Shown in pieces: positions 8,088-17,404 of a stretch of DNA of 50,790 nt (position 1 is its first letter; each line of letters opens with the position of its first letter). The DNA lies in NCBI GenBank assembly GCA_023382265.1, contig JAMCPX010000050.1, positions 1 through 50,790 on the forward strand, given 5' to 3'. The translations under genes and the position numbers were made by a program. The notes beneath the pieces are model-generated. The model was not told the DNA's origin, did not search any database, and was given only the letters and a program-made list of their open reading frames with translations. Source of the DNA: Deltaproteobacteria bacterium. GTDB lineage: Bacteria; JAMCPX01.

Positions 8088-9632
8088 ATGAAGTGGCCGG
8101 GGCTTATTCAATATGGAATGATAATAAGCTTACTTGTGATAAATGGGTCATGTGGCTCATCAAGAAACTCATTTTCCGGTGCATCTCGACAAACCGTTGG
8201 TTCACCACCTGCAGCAAGCGCACAGCTTCAGGGTACTCAGCCGGTTAGTTATCAGCTCTCTACACCTGCGGCAACAAATCAGTACGTATTCATAGCAAAT
8301 ACAACGAATAACACCGTTGCCGAGATAAACAAGGTGACTTTTTCAATAAAATCCATATCGGTAGGGAGTATGCCTACCACTGTTGATGTAACCCCCGATA
8401 ATAAGACAGCAGTGGTGTTCAACTCAGGCGATTATTCGGTTTCTCTTATTGACATATCATCAGATACGGTTACGACACTTCCTGTGGATACCTACGACAA
8501 CACGATGGTTCTTTCTCCTACAGGCAGCATCGCAATTACATATTTTGATCCATCCAAATCGACAAACCTCACGGCAAATCCGACACGCACATTTAATCAG
8601 ATCACCATGCTTAATATAGCGGCTATGACCTCACAGGTGATCAATGTGAATTACCTTCCGCAGCGGATTATTTTTACTGGTGACGGGACAAAAGCAGTTG
8701 TAGTAACTACTTCTCAGATTGGGGTTGTATCTCTAACCGCAGGCTATCCCGTAACCCGTTATCAGCTTGTAGATCCTTCACAACAGCAGATCGATCCGGA
8801 ATCATTGAAGCTCACGGCTGACGGTAACTACGCACTTGCAGTCATACAAAATTCCAATGATGTGGCTGTCCAGAACATAACGACTGGTGCACAGAGTATA
8901 CTCGCGCTTGGTCCCACTGTTACAGACATTGAGCTCACTGCAGATAATGCCCGGGCAATTGCTGTAAACAGCGGTAACGGCAGCCTTTCTTTTATTACAC
9001 TGAGCACATTCAGCACATCTACGATTTTTACAGGGCTTGATATTAACCGGATAGCAATAGCACAGAATGGCACCAATGCACTGCTATACACAACAAACCC
9101 GACTACAACTGTCCATGCCGGTGAGTCGGTGCATGTACTAACATTAACGGATGATACCATTCAGGCATATCCCGTCATTAAAGGGGTGAGTTCGGTAATT
9201 ATGCTGCCATTTACAAGTACTGTTGGAGTATCTTCGGCAATTATTGTCCATGCCGGACCTGGTGGCTCTTCAAGTGATCCTGTAAAACAATTTTTCTATA
9301 ACCATTACGCTGTAACGCTTTTCAACATGACTACCGGGGTATCAACACCTATTGCCCTGTTATCTGCGCCGACGTTGTTTGCTTTTAGCGATGATGGTGT
9401 GTATGCGTATGCTATGATGCCGGATTCGGATGCGATCGCTGTATTTAATCTCCTCACGCAGATCTCTACGGGTGTGTATGTCCCGTCACCACCGTATTTT
9501 GTCGGTGTAATGCCTGCCCTTCATACAGCATATATCGGAGAATCATACCCTCTTGGAAGACTAAGTTTCATTGAACCCGATCAAGGTATGCTTTTGATGA
9601 CCATTACTGGATTTGAATTGGGGACATATTAA
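8088..9632 (+). CDS. Beta-propeller (YncE-like) lipoprotein
   Basis: A 514-residue exported protein made almost entirely of YncE/YVTN-like propeller repeats. Examples are QYVFIANTTNNTVAEINKVT, VTPDNKTAVVFNSGDYSVSL and LTADNARAIAVNSGNGSLSF. The N-terminus is a signal sequence ending VINGSCG, a plausible though imperfect lipobox (Cys 22), followed by a Ser/Pro/Ala-rich linker. No catalytic domain is visible. The function is unknown; proteins of this type are usually protein- or ligand-binding scaffolds on the cell surface or in the periplasm. No clear ribosome binding site precedes the ATG. The next gene encodes a similar lipoprotein and starts one base after this stop, so the two probably act together. 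Confidence 0.75.
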   Translation: MKWPGLIQYGMIISLLVINGSCGSSRNSFSGASRQTVGSPPAASAQLQGTQPVSYQLSTPAATNQYVFIANTTNNTVAEINKVTFSIKSISVGSMPTTVDVTPDNKTAVVFNSGDYSVSLIDISSDTVTTLPVDTYDNTMVLSPTGSIAITYFDPSKSTNLTANPTRTFNQITMLNIAAMTSQVINVNYLPQRIIFTGDGTKAVVVTTSQIGVVSLTAGYPVTRYQLVDPSQQQIDPESLKLTADGNYALAVIQNSNDVAVQNITTGAQSILALGPTVTDIELTADNARAIAVNSGNGSLSFITLSTFSTSTIFTGLDINRIAIAQNGTNALLYTTNPTTTVHAGESVHVLTLTDDTIQAYPVIKGVSSVIMLPFTSTVGVSSAIIVHAGPGGSSSDPVKQFFYNHYAVTLFNMTTGVSTPIALLSAPTLFAFSDDGVYAYAMMPDSDAIAVFNLLTQISTGVYVPSPPYFVGVMPALHTAYIGESYPLGRLSFIEPDQGMLLMTITGFELGTY

Positions 9633-9633
9633 A

Positions 9634-11169
9634 ATGAAGATTAATGATATACCTCCAAACATTATAAAACGCATACCATTTAACCATTTTATGTATGAGG
9701 CAAAGTACTGCATTGTACCGATTTTTGCTCTTTTGATGGTTTTGTTTGTTTCATCGTGCGGCGGCGGTACCGGGGGCCCTGCTACATCCGCTTATAAAAT
9801 GACAAACACGGGAAATAAAATCTATATACTCAGCCCGCAATGGGGCATTGTTACAGGCATTGATATGAATTCTCTAAGCCTTAATACCTACTCTGTTGGT
9901 CAGGGGGCAAATCTGATAATGCCTGCCCACAACAATGTTGTTGTGTTGAATCCTACAGAGAATGCGGTGTACATTATAGCAGGGAACACCGTTATAAAAA
10001 AGACGGTTGCTGCAAATTTAAACAGTATGGTGGTTTCTTCAGATGGAAGTCATGCAGTAGTTTATCACAATTATATACCAGGGGAGGAAGCTTATTTCAA
10101 CGGCATACTTGTTTTAAACACATTTTCTATAGTAAATCTTACAACGACTACGGATGATACCGTATCCCTGAGCATTGGCAGCGGTGCTCCACAGCAGGTT
10201 GTTTTTACGCCGGCAGGGGATAAAATTATTGTTATATCAAGGAACCAGTGCTTTGTAGTGCCTACCGAAACGCCGTTTGCCAATCACTATATAGAGTTGT
10301 GGCCCAATCCGTCACAGGTGGTGGTACCTGATCAGGTGGTTGTTACACCGCAGGGAGACATGGCATTAGTGCGATCCGAAGCTCAAAATTCTGTCTATGT
10401 GATCAATCTCCTCACCCCATCTATCAGCAATGTACTTACCGAAAATCAGCCAACACAAATAAGCATGTTTCCGGACGGGAATATGGCTATGATTATGAAT
10501 GCCGGCTCTGAGAGCATTGGTGTTCTCGGCATTGATCATAATGCACTCACTATCTATGAACAATCGGTTAATATAAGTACGCAGGCGGATACGATTGCCA
10601 CAGCGTTCTCATGTACCGGGGCATGCTCATCATCCACAGCAGTATACTCTGCACTTGCATACTCACCAACAAGCAGTGCTACAGCCATTACATACTTAAG
10701 GGTACAGAATGGTATAATCTCAGCCACGGTCTTCGGCGATCTCTCAGCACCTGTCAACAGCATTATTTTTGTGCCCGATAGCCCTTCAAAAGCGCTGATT
10801 ATACACAATAATCCCAATTCCCCAGCTTCAGCATACGCGATGTCTTTGATTGATGTGGATGCTCAAAGAGTCAACCCATTCTTTATTCAGGGGGCACCGT
10901 CTTCTATCCTTTTTGCAAAACAGCAGGATGGGGATGAACTGGTATTTATGACGCTTACTTTAAACAATGAACTTGTGTACTATGATCTGGTTTCAGGGGC
11001 TACCGGTCGTATAGAACTTCCTGCATCGCCGGATACACTCGGATTAACTGGTAACACGCTATTTGTTTTGCATGATCAGCCGTTGGGCTTCATCACTTTA
11101 ATTGATATTAACACATTTGTACAAAGGTATGTAAACGGTTTCAATGTGTATAAGTTATTTAATAGATAG
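9634..11169 (+). CDS. Second beta-propeller (YncE-like) lipoprotein
   Basis: A 511-residue protein. Its signal anchor (IVPIFALLMVLFVSSCGGG) ends in a good lipobox with Cys 42, preceded by an unusually long N-terminal extension. The mature part consists of propeller-type repeats such as VVTPQGDMALVRSEAQNSVY and SMFPDGNMAMIMNAGSESIG. I chose the ATG at 9634, which directly follows the upstream stop at 9632 and has a GGGGA site inside the previous gene; a TTG at 9613 would overlap that gene. It is a paralogue in architecture of the preceding lipoprotein and lies 6 bases from the outer-membrane barrel gene. The function is not known. Confidence 0.75.
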   Translation: MKINDIPPNIIKRIPFNHFMYEAKYCIVPIFALLMVLFVSSCGGGTGGPATSAYKMTNTGNKIYILSPQWGIVTGIDMNSLSLNTYSVGQGANLIMPAHNNVVVLNPTENAVYIIAGNTVIKKTVAANLNSMVVSSDGSHAVVYHNYIPGEEAYFNGILVLNTFSIVNLTTTTDDTVSLSIGSGAPQQVVFTPAGDKIIVISRNQCFVVPTETPFANHYIELWPNPSQVVVPDQVVVTPQGDMALVRSEAQNSVYVINLLTPSISNVLTENQPTQISMFPDGNMAMIMNAGSESIGVLGIDHNALTIYEQSVNISTQADTIATAFSCTGACSSSTAVYSALAYSPTSSATAITYLRVQNGIISATVFGDLSAPVNSIIFVPDSPSKALIIHNNPNSPASAYAMSLIDVDAQRVNPFFIQGAPSSILFAKQQDGDELVFMTLTLNNELVYYDLVSGATGRIELPASPDTLGLTGNTLFVLHDQPLGFITLIDINTFVQRYVNGFNVYKLFNR

Positions 11170-11175
11170 GTATAT

Positions 11176-11817
11176 ATGATTAAGACTATGGGTATTGTAT
11201 TTCTCATTCTTATTACGCCTGCAGCTGGCTTTGCCGGCTATAAGGTTCCTGTGAACACGTCTTCAACACCCTTCGGTATCGGAATAAGCACCGGCTATTT
11301 TGGTACAAAAGTCTCAACCCCGGGGTTCGGGTATATATCTCCGGATAACTGGATTGAGTCATGGTACATCGAAGGTTCCTACACTGTTCATAAGCATGTT
11401 GATGTGTTTGCAAACTACGGATATTCGAATATGATAGGAAATGGAACAAACTCCGATATTACCACAACACTTACAACGCATATAATTACTGCCGGCGTAC
11501 GATATCAGTATGAGTTATCAAAGAGGTTTATCCCTTATGGAGAATTGGGTGTTAGCGGATATATCGGAAACGTGGATGTTAGTGCTCAGTTACAGGATAT
11601 TAATAAAACAGCCTATGCTGTTGCCCCCGAAATATCCGCAGGCTTTTATCTCCCGGTGATCATCCCTTCAAATTCACATACCACTGTTGGTATTCAGTTC
11701 TCTTTCGGCTTGTTCAGAGATTATCTGGTAAAAGCAGCTTATTTTGATTTCGGTTATCTCGGGAAAATTACAATTGACGGCCAGCGGATAACCATTGGGC
11801 TGAGGGTTGCATTCTAA
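11176..11817 (+). CDS. Outer-membrane beta-barrel protein
   Basis: A 213-residue protein with a cleavable signal peptide (MIKTMGIVFLILITPAAGFA). It has alternating beta strands of amphipathic character (WYIEGSYTVHKHVDVFANYGY, ITAGVRYQYELSKRFIPYGE) and a C-terminal strand ending in Phe (RITIGLRVAF). This is the pattern of a small outer-membrane barrel in the OmpA/OmpW-like group, assembled by the BAM complex. It follows two propeller lipoproteins with 6 bases between, so the three may form one surface complex. No substrate can be assigned. Confidence 0.75.
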   Translation: MIKTMGIVFLILITPAAGFAGYKVPVNTSSTPFGIGISTGYFGTKVSTPGFGYISPDNWIESWYIEGSYTVHKHVDVFANYGYSNMIGNGTNSDITTTLTTHIITAGVRYQYELSKRFIPYGELGVSGYIGNVDVSAQLQDINKTAYAVAPEISAGFYLPVIIPSNSHTTVGIQFSFGLFRDYLVKAAYFDFGYLGKITIDGQRITIGLRVAF

Positions 11818-11847
11818 TAGGGGCTGCAGCAAATTTGATTAAGCATG

Positions 11848-12702
11848 TTATTCGCAGATATTGAATACCAGGAGAAAACTATTATTGCTTTTTAAAGCCG
11901 GTATTGTGTTATATGATTCTGTAAAAAATGTTTGTGCTTTGCTGCGCTCTCCAAGCTTTTTGTATATAAATCCCGTATCAAACTGCGCCAATGCTTTGAT
12001 CTGCGGTAATGTGATAGTCCTTTTATCTCTCCTTTCCGGATTGTTAAGCGAAATACCGGTTTGAGCAATGGCAATTATTTTACCAAGCGTATTCAGTGTA
12101 TTATTGTATTTATCGGTTTTGTAAAATATGCATGCTTTTAAAAAATACGCATTGACGATATCGATACTGTCAGGGTGCGATGCGTACACATAATCTTTAT
12201 AAAGTTTAGACTGATCATCCAGGATTGCGATAGCTTTATCATTTTTACCTGTCAAATGATACAGCAATGCCAATTGATTTTGAAAGTACAGATAATGGGG
12301 ATAAAGTGTTATGGCAATTTCATACATGCGGACAGCGTTGTTGTAGTCATTATTTGACAGGTATAGCAAACCGGCAAAATCATAGTAAAATGCTTCATAT
12401 GGATCATCTTTTATGGCGTTTCTTATTGCAACAAAAGCTGTATGGAAGGCATCCTTATTATGGGTTTGTTCAAACAACATCAGGTATAGTTTTGCCATGA
12501 CGGCGTACGCCTGTTCATTGTGGATGTTGAATATGATTGCATGTTTTGCGGATTCAAAAGCAGCATTGGAATTTCTTTTTAATAGATCTGCTTCTGCAAT
12601 GTGTGCATAGTCTTTACTCAACGTGTATCTGCTTTCAAAGACGATTAACAGCAGGAAGAATGCCGACAGCAGGAAATATTTTAAGAGTTTATCTGTTCGC
12701 AT
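11848..12702 (-). CDS. Membrane-anchored TPR protein
   Basis: A 284-residue protein with one N-terminal hydrophobic segment (residues 8-24) and then tetratricopeptide repeats, including SAKHAIIFNIHNEQAYAVMA, AFYYDFAGLLYLSNNDYNNA and RMYEIAITLYPHYLYFQNQL. It probably faces the periplasm. Its start overlaps the end of the O-antigen ligase-like gene by 14 bases, which indicates coupling. Wzy/O-antigen-ligase family proteins are often encoded with or fused to TPR regions, so this is likely an accessory subunit. It is the last gene of the pilin/ABC/Wzy block; the barrel gene converges on it from the other strand. Confidence 0.75.
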   Translation of the reverse strand: MRTDKLLKYFLLSAFFLLLIVFESRYTLSKDYAHIAEADLLKRNSNAAFESAKHAIIFNIHNEQAYAVMAKLYLMLFEQTHNKDAFHTAFVAIRNAIKDDPYEAFYYDFAGLLYLSNNDYNNAVRMYEIAITLYPHYLYFQNQLALLYHLTGKNDKAIAILDDQSKLYKDYVYASHPDSIDIVNAYFLKACIFYKTDKYNNTLNTLGKIIAIAQTGISLNNPERRDKRTITLPQIKALAQFDTGFIYKKLGERSKAQTFFTESYNTIPALKSNNSFLLVFNICE

Positions 12703-13996
12703 AACCTTTGTCCGATAGTATTAAGGATATCCCTGCATAAATGAATACAAGCCAGACAACAGCAGGCGATGCATAATCAAAATCTATGGAAGTGTGCAGC
12801 ATAAATGAAACCAGAGAGATCAATAATACCCCTGCTAAAACAGAGCCTCGCTTCCATGCTGAACCAAATGACAGGAGCATCCCTGCTATCAATACAAGAT
12901 ATGCCGTCAAGCCCGGTATGCCTATCTCACTTGCCATTTCCAAATAATTATTGTGCGCATATCTCGAATAGATAGCCCCTTTTTGGTACATCCTGTATGC
13001 AATGTTAAATGTCCCGGGTCCCGTCCCTGTCCATGGATGATGCCTAATTATGTCTATGGCTCCCATTGCAAAATCTTTTCTTGCAATAAAAGACATGTCA
13101 TTCACAGCGGTCAATTTTGAAGGCGCATACTTAAAAGATAGTGTGTGCTTATTTAAACTATTGTAAGATGATATAATAAAGACGAGAATCAGAACGGCTA
13201 ACAATATAACAGTACTTATATATGCAAGAACTTTCTTTGCACCGTTTTCTTTTTTTAACACCATAAAGAGGAATGGTAAAGATAGGATATAAAGAGCAAT
13301 TGCGGCCCTTGAATAGGTAACAAATAAACCCAATGTAATAATCAATGCCTCGATGTATAGTAATAGCTTGTATTTGCTTTTTATTAAAAGCATATACACA
13401 GGAGGAATGACCATAAGTAAAAAACCCGCCATTACATTGGGATGGATAAATGTTCCGAGTGCCCTGAATGTGTTTTTTGCGGTTTCTGAAACATTATGGT
13501 TTAAAATAGTATTGGTTTCAAGAATATGCCTATACCAGAAGTCTGTTTGATATATGCCGTACAGGGCAACTGCAGTGCTTGATACCGCCAGTATAAACAA
13601 TAAGGTGTCTAACTTTTGTTTGTTAAAAATAAGATAAGAGCTGGTTAATAACAGGAAGCCGTTTATATATATATATACGAATCCCTCGCTCTCAAACATA
13701 TTTATAGAGCCAAACATTGCAATAACGTTTATGCTTGCATATAAGAAAGCACCGGCTATAACTATCCATTGTTTCGGAGTCAATGCTTGGATTGTTCTCA
13801 TTGGGTCATCAACAAAGCCAAAAGCCATTAAGCCTGCAATAGTAATGATAAATTCGGAGATAAACACGCCGTTTATATTGCTAATTCCAAACAAGGGATT
13901 ACCCGCAGAGATAACGGGGAATATAAATGCTACAGCATATAGTAATATACCCGCTGCCTGTTTAATGCCTTTGATTTGTTTTTTCAATATGTCCAT
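12689..13996 (-). CDS. O-antigen ligase / Wzy-type polymerase family protein
   Basis: A 435-residue polytopic membrane protein with about 10-12 hydrophobic segments. It has the large periplasmic loop of the O-antigen ligase family (PF04932), with HHPWTGTGPGTFNIAYRMY followed by YSRYAHNNYLEMASEIGIPG; the H-N-x-x-L motif in this loop is a hallmark. Members either attach O-polysaccharide to lipid A core, polymerise polysaccharide repeats or glycosylate pilins and other proteins. The position between two TPR genes, downstream of an ABC exporter and two type IV pilins, makes pilin glycosylation (PilO/PglL-like) or an extracellular polysaccharide role both possible. The sequence alone does not decide. 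Confidence 0.8.
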   Translation of the reverse strand: MDILKKQIKGIKQAAGILLYAVAFIFPVISAGNPLFGISNINGVFISEFIITIAGLMAFGFVDDPMRTIQALTPKQWIVIAGAFLYASINVIAMFGSINMFESEGFVYIYINGFLLLTSSYLIFNKQKLDTLLFILAVSSTAVALYGIYQTDFWYRHILETNTILNHNVSETAKNTFRALGTFIHPNVMAGFLLMVIPPVYMLLIKSKYKLLLYIEALIITLGLFVTYSRAAIALYILSLPFLFMVLKKENGAKKVLAYISTVILLAVLILVFIISSYNSLNKHTLSFKYAPSKLTAVNDMSFIARKDFAMGAIDIIRHHPWTGTGPGTFNIAYRMYQKGAIYSRYAHNNYLEMASEIGIPGLTAYLVLIAGMLLSFGSAWKRGSVLAGVLLISLVSFMLHTSIDFDYASPAVVWLVFIYAGISLILSDKGYANR

Positions 13997-14002
13997 TGAT
14001 CT

Positions 14003-14875
14003 TTATTGATGTAAAGCGTTTTGATATAAAGCCACGTCCTTCCATGTTATATCAGGGGCTATTAGCTTTCCTGTTTTCGTGTTATATTGAAACGGCTTCC
14101 ATGATACAACAGAAGGTATTTTATTTATATAGCCTTTTGAAACAAGCGATTCAAGGCTTTTCGGCACACGATGCTCTGAATGTTTATAATTATCAATTGC
14201 CTGAGTTAATAATTTTTCGTATTTTTTCACATTCAGTCTTAAGATATTATAGAGACATATATTTTTTGTAATTGTGTCATTGCTTGAATTATACATATCC
14301 GTCCACATCTTAAGAGCAATGTCTACGCTGCCCTGCTTCTCACTAAGAAAAGCTATATATTGTTCTATTGTCTTGTGGTGTTCGGTTTTTTTATTTGCGA
14401 TCTTAAAATAATGAAGTGCGATGGCATTGTTTTTATAGATGGTAAAGGCAATAAAACCTGCCTGAAACGGTATCTCCCAGCTATCCGGATCCCTTTTCAT
14501 ACCTAATTTTAGGAGATTCATAGCTGATGGTGCATCTTTATTGTACTGGGCAAGCATAATAGCTCCAAAGTTATACGCATCTATAAATCTTGGATCCAGC
14601 TTTGTTACAACATCATAGATATGATACAGGAGATTGAATTCCCTATCTGTTGCGAGGTGTTTGCCTATGTATTGTACAGACTGCATCCAAGATATATCAG
14701 AAAAAAAGTTATCATAGTGGAATACCGCCGCCTTTATGAAAGGTTCTGAAGGGAAAAATGCGAGTTCTTGAAACTCGTCAGTTTTTAATGGTTTTTTGTT
14801 ATAATGATTTATGAGAAAAATGGAGAAAAAGAAGCATAACAGCCCAGCTATACCTATTAAAGGCCTTTTTATCAT
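14003..14875 (-). CDS. TPR-like membrane-anchored protein
   Basis: A 290-residue protein with an N-terminal transmembrane segment (residues 5-21) and helical-repeat sequence through about residue 230. Repeat-like stretches include DAYNFGAIMLAQYNKDAPSA and WEIPFQAGFIAFTIYKNNAI, and a short C-terminal region follows (PKSLESLVSKGYINKIPSVV). The start overlaps the stop of the ABC permease gene (ATGA) and the O-antigen-ligase-like gene begins 6 bases after its end, so it belongs to one transcription unit. The function is unknown; a scaffold for the exporter or the polysaccharide enzyme is the likeliest reading. Confidence 0.7.
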   Translation of the reverse strand: MIKRPLIGIAGLLCFFFSIFLINHYNKKPLKTDEFQELAFFPSEPFIKAAVFHYDNFFSDISWMQSVQYIGKHLATDREFNLLYHIYDVVTKLDPRFIDAYNFGAIMLAQYNKDAPSAMNLLKLGMKRDPDSWEIPFQAGFIAFTIYKNNAIALHYFKIANKKTEHHKTIEQYIAFLSEKQGSVDIALKMWTDMYNSSNDTITKNICLYNILRLNVKKYEKLLTQAIDNYKHSEHRVPKSLESLVSKGYINKIPSVVSWKPFQYNTKTGKLIAPDITWKDVALYQNALHQ

Positions 14876-15675
14876 GTTAGTTCTTTACCTTCAAACAGAA
14901 TAACAGTAAACAACAGTAAAAATACGGAGTAAAAAACAGCATAACCAATAAGGAATAAAGCCTGGTTTAAAGAAGGGAGTATGCCGTAAATAGCCTGGTT
15001 TTTTAAATCTAAAATAGCAAAATTAGGAAGTATATAATAAAAGAATTTTATAATGTATAACAGAACTGGCGATTTTGCAGACTCTGAAAGCTGCTTTAGT
15101 GTGCCTGTGGAGATACCGGCAAGATAGATAAAAAATGTAAAGATAGCACTTATTATGGATGAAGAAGTGATCACGGAAAAGAATATGGAAACAACGTTCA
15201 ATATGATCAACTGCATCAGGACAAAGAGCATGGCAACTGCTATTGAGAAATAATGGAACTCATGGAAATACCAGATTGAATAATAGATACCTTTATTAAT
15301 AAGCAGGATATTTGTGAACGCGCCTGCCGACATAATAACAATTACCACCATATCAAACAATACCATGCCGGCGAACTTACCTATTATGAACTCGTATCTT
15401 TTTATGGGCCTTGAAAGTACAAGATAAATGGTTTTTCCTTCCATCTCTTTTCTAAGCAAGGATGTGCCTACGAGTATGATAAGTAAAACGCTGAAAAAGG
15501 AAAGGAATGCGAGGCTGAGATCCTGAACGATCTTTATCTGTTCTCCCATTGTAAGAGGTGTAATAAGCTGGGATGCAAGTAAACCAAGTATCATAAAAAA
15601 TATAGCAACGTATACGATCCTGTCTCTTATAGTTTCTTTCAATGTATTAAGAGCAATGGCATATATCCTACTCAT
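14872..15675 (-). CDS. ABC-2 type transporter permease
   Basis: A 267-residue integral membrane protein with six hydrophobic segments. It begins MSRIYAIALNTLKETIRDRI, typical of ABC-2 permeases (PF12679 or PF01061-like). The EMEGKTIYLVLSRPIKRYEF segment is the common coupling region after the second helix. I chose the ATG at 15675, which has a GAGAGG site and overlaps the ATPase gene by 8 bases; a longer frame from 15735 would lie well inside that gene. It pairs with the upstream ATPase to form an exporter. The substrate is unknown, but pilin and polysaccharide genes flank it. Confidence 0.85.
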   Translation of the reverse strand: MSRIYAIALNTLKETIRDRIVYVAIFFMILGLLASQLITPLTMGEQIKIVQDLSLAFLSFFSVLLIILVGTSLLRKEMEGKTIYLVLSRPIKRYEFIIGKFAGMVLFDMVVIVIMSAGAFTNILLINKGIYYSIWYFHEFHYFSIAVAMLFVLMQLIILNVVSIFFSVITSSSIISAIFTFFIYLAGISTGTLKQLSESAKSPVLLYIIKFFYYILPNFAILDLKNQAIYGILPSLNQALFLIGYAVFYSVFLLLFTVILFEGKELT

Positions 15676-16591
15676 TTCTAACCTCTCTAACAAATATGTC
15701 TTCCAGGGACTCTGTATGCTGCTCCAGTGATACAAGTTTTAGATTTAATGCTATAATGTCTTTTAATATCGCATCTACATCAGCATGCCTATCAATCTTT
15801 AAAACGCCCGTGTTATTATTAACCGATATATTGGTAATAAGTGATCTATATTTATCAACAATGCCATTTATATTATTCCCCTTTACAATCATCTCTGCAT
15901 ACTCAATATGCCCTGATAACAGCTCGTTTAAGCTGCCTTCTTTTACAATCCTGCCGTTTATTAGTATGCCGACTTTATCACATATCATTTCGACATCAGG
16001 TATGATATGTGTACTGAAGAACAGGGTTTTACCCTGCTTTCTCAACTTTAAAAAAATATCCCTGAAAAGCCTTCTTCCAATGGGATCAAGATTTGCCATT
16101 GGTTCATCAAGTATTAGTAAATCCGGGTCACCAACAAGTGCCTGCGCCATACCAAGCCTCTGTGCCATGCCTTTTGAATAATTGCCGATAGGCATGTCTG
16201 AATAGCTGCCAAGCCCGGCAAGTTCGATAAGTCCGTGAACAGTATTATCTATGCCTTTTTTGTCAATGCCCTTTAGCCGTGATACGAAGCTTAAAAACTC
16301 ATAAGCATTAAGATAGGTATAGAACATTGGGTTTTCAGGCATATACCCTATCAAAGCCCTTGCCGATATATCGCGTGCATCGATATTAAAGACCTTAATA
16401 ATGCCGGAGCTTTTTTTTATAAAATCATTGATCAGTTTTATTGTTGTAGTTTTCCCGGCCCCATTGGGACCCAAAAATCCGTATATCTGTCCTTTTTCAA
16501 CAGTAAAACTCAATCCTTTTAAAACATGACTCTTCCTAAAAAAGCCTTTTTTATAATAAAGCTCTATATCCCTGCATTCAATGGCATTCAT
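15668..16591 (-). CDS. ABC transporter ATP-binding protein
   Basis: A 307-residue ABC ATPase of the CcmA/NodI-like class. It has Walker A GPNGAGKTT near residue 42, the signature YSKGMAQRLGMAQAL (a variant of LSGGQ), Walker B DLLILDEPMANLD and the switch histidine in FFSTHI. A roughly 80-residue C-terminal extension follows, as in exporters of lipids, polysaccharides or antibiotics. It overlaps the permease gene. Upstream is a short stretch with a palindromic repeat and the terminator of the pilin gene, so it probably has its own promoter or depends on readthrough. Confidence 0.88.
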   Translation of the reverse strand: MNAIECRDIELYYKKGFFRKSHVLKGLSFTVEKGQIYGFLGPNGAGKTTTIKLINDFIKKSSGIIKVFNIDARDISARALIGYMPENPMFYTYLNAYEFLSFVSRLKGIDKKGIDNTVHGLIELAGLGSYSDMPIGNYSKGMAQRLGMAQALVGDPDLLILDEPMANLDPIGRRLFRDIFLKLRKQGKTLFFSTHIIPDVEMICDKVGILINGRIVKEGSLNELLSGHIEYAEMIVKGNNINGIVDKYRSLITNISVNNNTGVLKIDRHADVDAILKDIIALNLKLVSLEQHTESLEDIFVREVRNE

Positions 16592-16632
16592 ATTAGATAA
16601 TCCTGTCTCATAAACACAAAAAATGCAATAAG

Positions 16633-16661
16633 TGTAGGGTTGAGGTACCCTCGCCCCTACA
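16633..16661. repeat. REP-like imperfect palindrome (GGGGCGA type)
   Basis: A 29-base imperfect palindrome. The minus strand begins TGTAGGGGCGAGGGTA and the plus strand TGTAGGGTTGAGGTA, so the two arms pair with a few mismatches. It lies between the ABC ATPase gene and the pilin terminator. The AGGGGCGA core is shared with the repeats at 45005-45030 and 50468-50516, which suggests a dispersed family of small palindromic elements. Confidence 0.55.
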
Positions 16662-16693
16662 AGGTCTCTATTTTTTAAATGCGTTTTTGGGTT

Positions 16694-16722
16694 AAAAAAA
16701 ATGGTAACCGAAAGGTTACCAT
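16694..16722 (-). terminator. Rho-independent terminator after the first pilin gene
   Basis: On the minus strand a perfect 9-bp stem (ATGGTAACC paired with GGTTACCAT) with the four-base loop TTTC is followed directly by a run of T. It lies 26 bases after the pilin stop and should end most pilin transcripts before the ABC exporter genes. Confidence 0.85.
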
Positions 16723-16748
16723 TTAATGTAAACCAAAAACAGCCTGTT

Positions 16749-17246
16749 TTAGTTATGCACTACAAAATATGGGCCAGTACCCTGAACACCACCGGGTGCA
16801 AGAATACCGCCTGCATCATTACAGCCATCCAGTGCCCATGCAGTAGGACTTGTAGCTGGACTAAAGTAAAAGGTTATATCACCTTCGGTTGTGGATCCGC
16901 TACATCCTGAGTTGGTTAATCCATAAGAGCTTGGATCGGATTGATTGCCTGAACCTGAGGTAGGTGTCATTGTGGAACCTGCTACGTAAGGATTTGCAGG
17001 TAGTTGAGAATTCGGCAGGTGAGATGCGAAGTTCTGATCGGTTAACGATATAGGATATACACCGCCTGTTCCAACAGCATAATCTTCCAGTGCCAGATCA
17101 ACAGTATGCATACCTTCTTTTACTGATGCCTCTTTTGCCCTTTGCTCCATAGCAATAAAGTTTGGGATTGCTATAGCTGCGAGTATGCCGATGATCACAA
17201 CGACCACCATCAACTCAATTAATGTAAAACCTTTTTGTCCTTTCAT
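16749..17246 (-). CDS. pilA: Type IV major pilin-like protein (PilA)
   Basis: A 165-residue class A prepilin. The leader is only six residues (MKGQKG), and cleavage before Phe exposes [20 protein letters not shown] with the conserved Glu5. The C-terminal domain has two cysteines (NSGCSG and LDGCND) that probably form the D-region disulfide, and the protein ends FVVHN. It is longer than the short conductive pilins of Geobacter and has a globular head. The ATG has an AAAGGAGG site. A strong sigma-54 promoter match lies 39 bases upstream and a strong terminator follows, so it is probably a highly expressed single-gene transcript. The second pilin gene upstream is a paralogue. No pilin assembly genes are in the window. 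Confidence 0.92.
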   Translation of the reverse strand: MKGQKGFTLIELMVVVVIIGILAAIAIPNFIAMEQRAKEASVKEGMHTVDLALEDYAVGTGGVYPISLTDQNFASHLPNSQLPANPYVAGSTMTPTSGSGNQSDPSSYGLTNSGCSGSTTEGDITFYFSPATSPTAWALDGCNDAGGILAPGGVQGTGPYFVVHN

Positions 17247-17284
17247 AATCTTTCCTCCTTTAAAAATTTTCTATCTTTGAGTGT

Positions 17285-17300
17285 TGCAATTGTTATGCCA
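17285..17300 (-). promoter_or_regulatory. Sigma-54 (RpoN) promoter for the first pilin gene
   Basis: The minus strand reads TGGCATAACAATTGCA, preceded by T. The consensus is TGGCACG-N4-TTGCA, so the -24 GG and -12 GC are present with exact spacing. The predicted start is near 17274, leaving a 28-base leader that holds the AAAGGAGG site. Pilin genes in many proteobacteria are driven by RpoN with PilR, which agrees with this site. Confidence 0.75.
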
Positions 17301-17337
17301 ATGTATATATCGTATAACTTACTGATAAATAAACACT

Positions 17338-17349
17338 TACAATATTGTA
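17338..17349. promoter_or_regulatory. 12-base palindrome upstream of the first pilin promoter
   Basis: TACAATATTGTA is a perfect palindrome about 64-75 bases upstream of the predicted transcription start of the first pilin gene, a usual place for an enhancer-binding activator of sigma-54. A palindrome also occurs upstream of the second pilin promoter (18030-18041), though the sequence differs. In AT-rich DNA a chance palindrome is possible. Confidence 0.25.
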
Positions 17350-17404
17350 GTTTTAATTTTAACATTTTATATCCTTAATCATAACAAAAATTGGCATAAT
17401 GATT

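Noticed and set aside
17390-17399. Plus-strand sigma-54 promoter from TTGGCATAA
   Set aside because: No GC at the -12 position on that strand, and it would read into the end of the second pilin gene.
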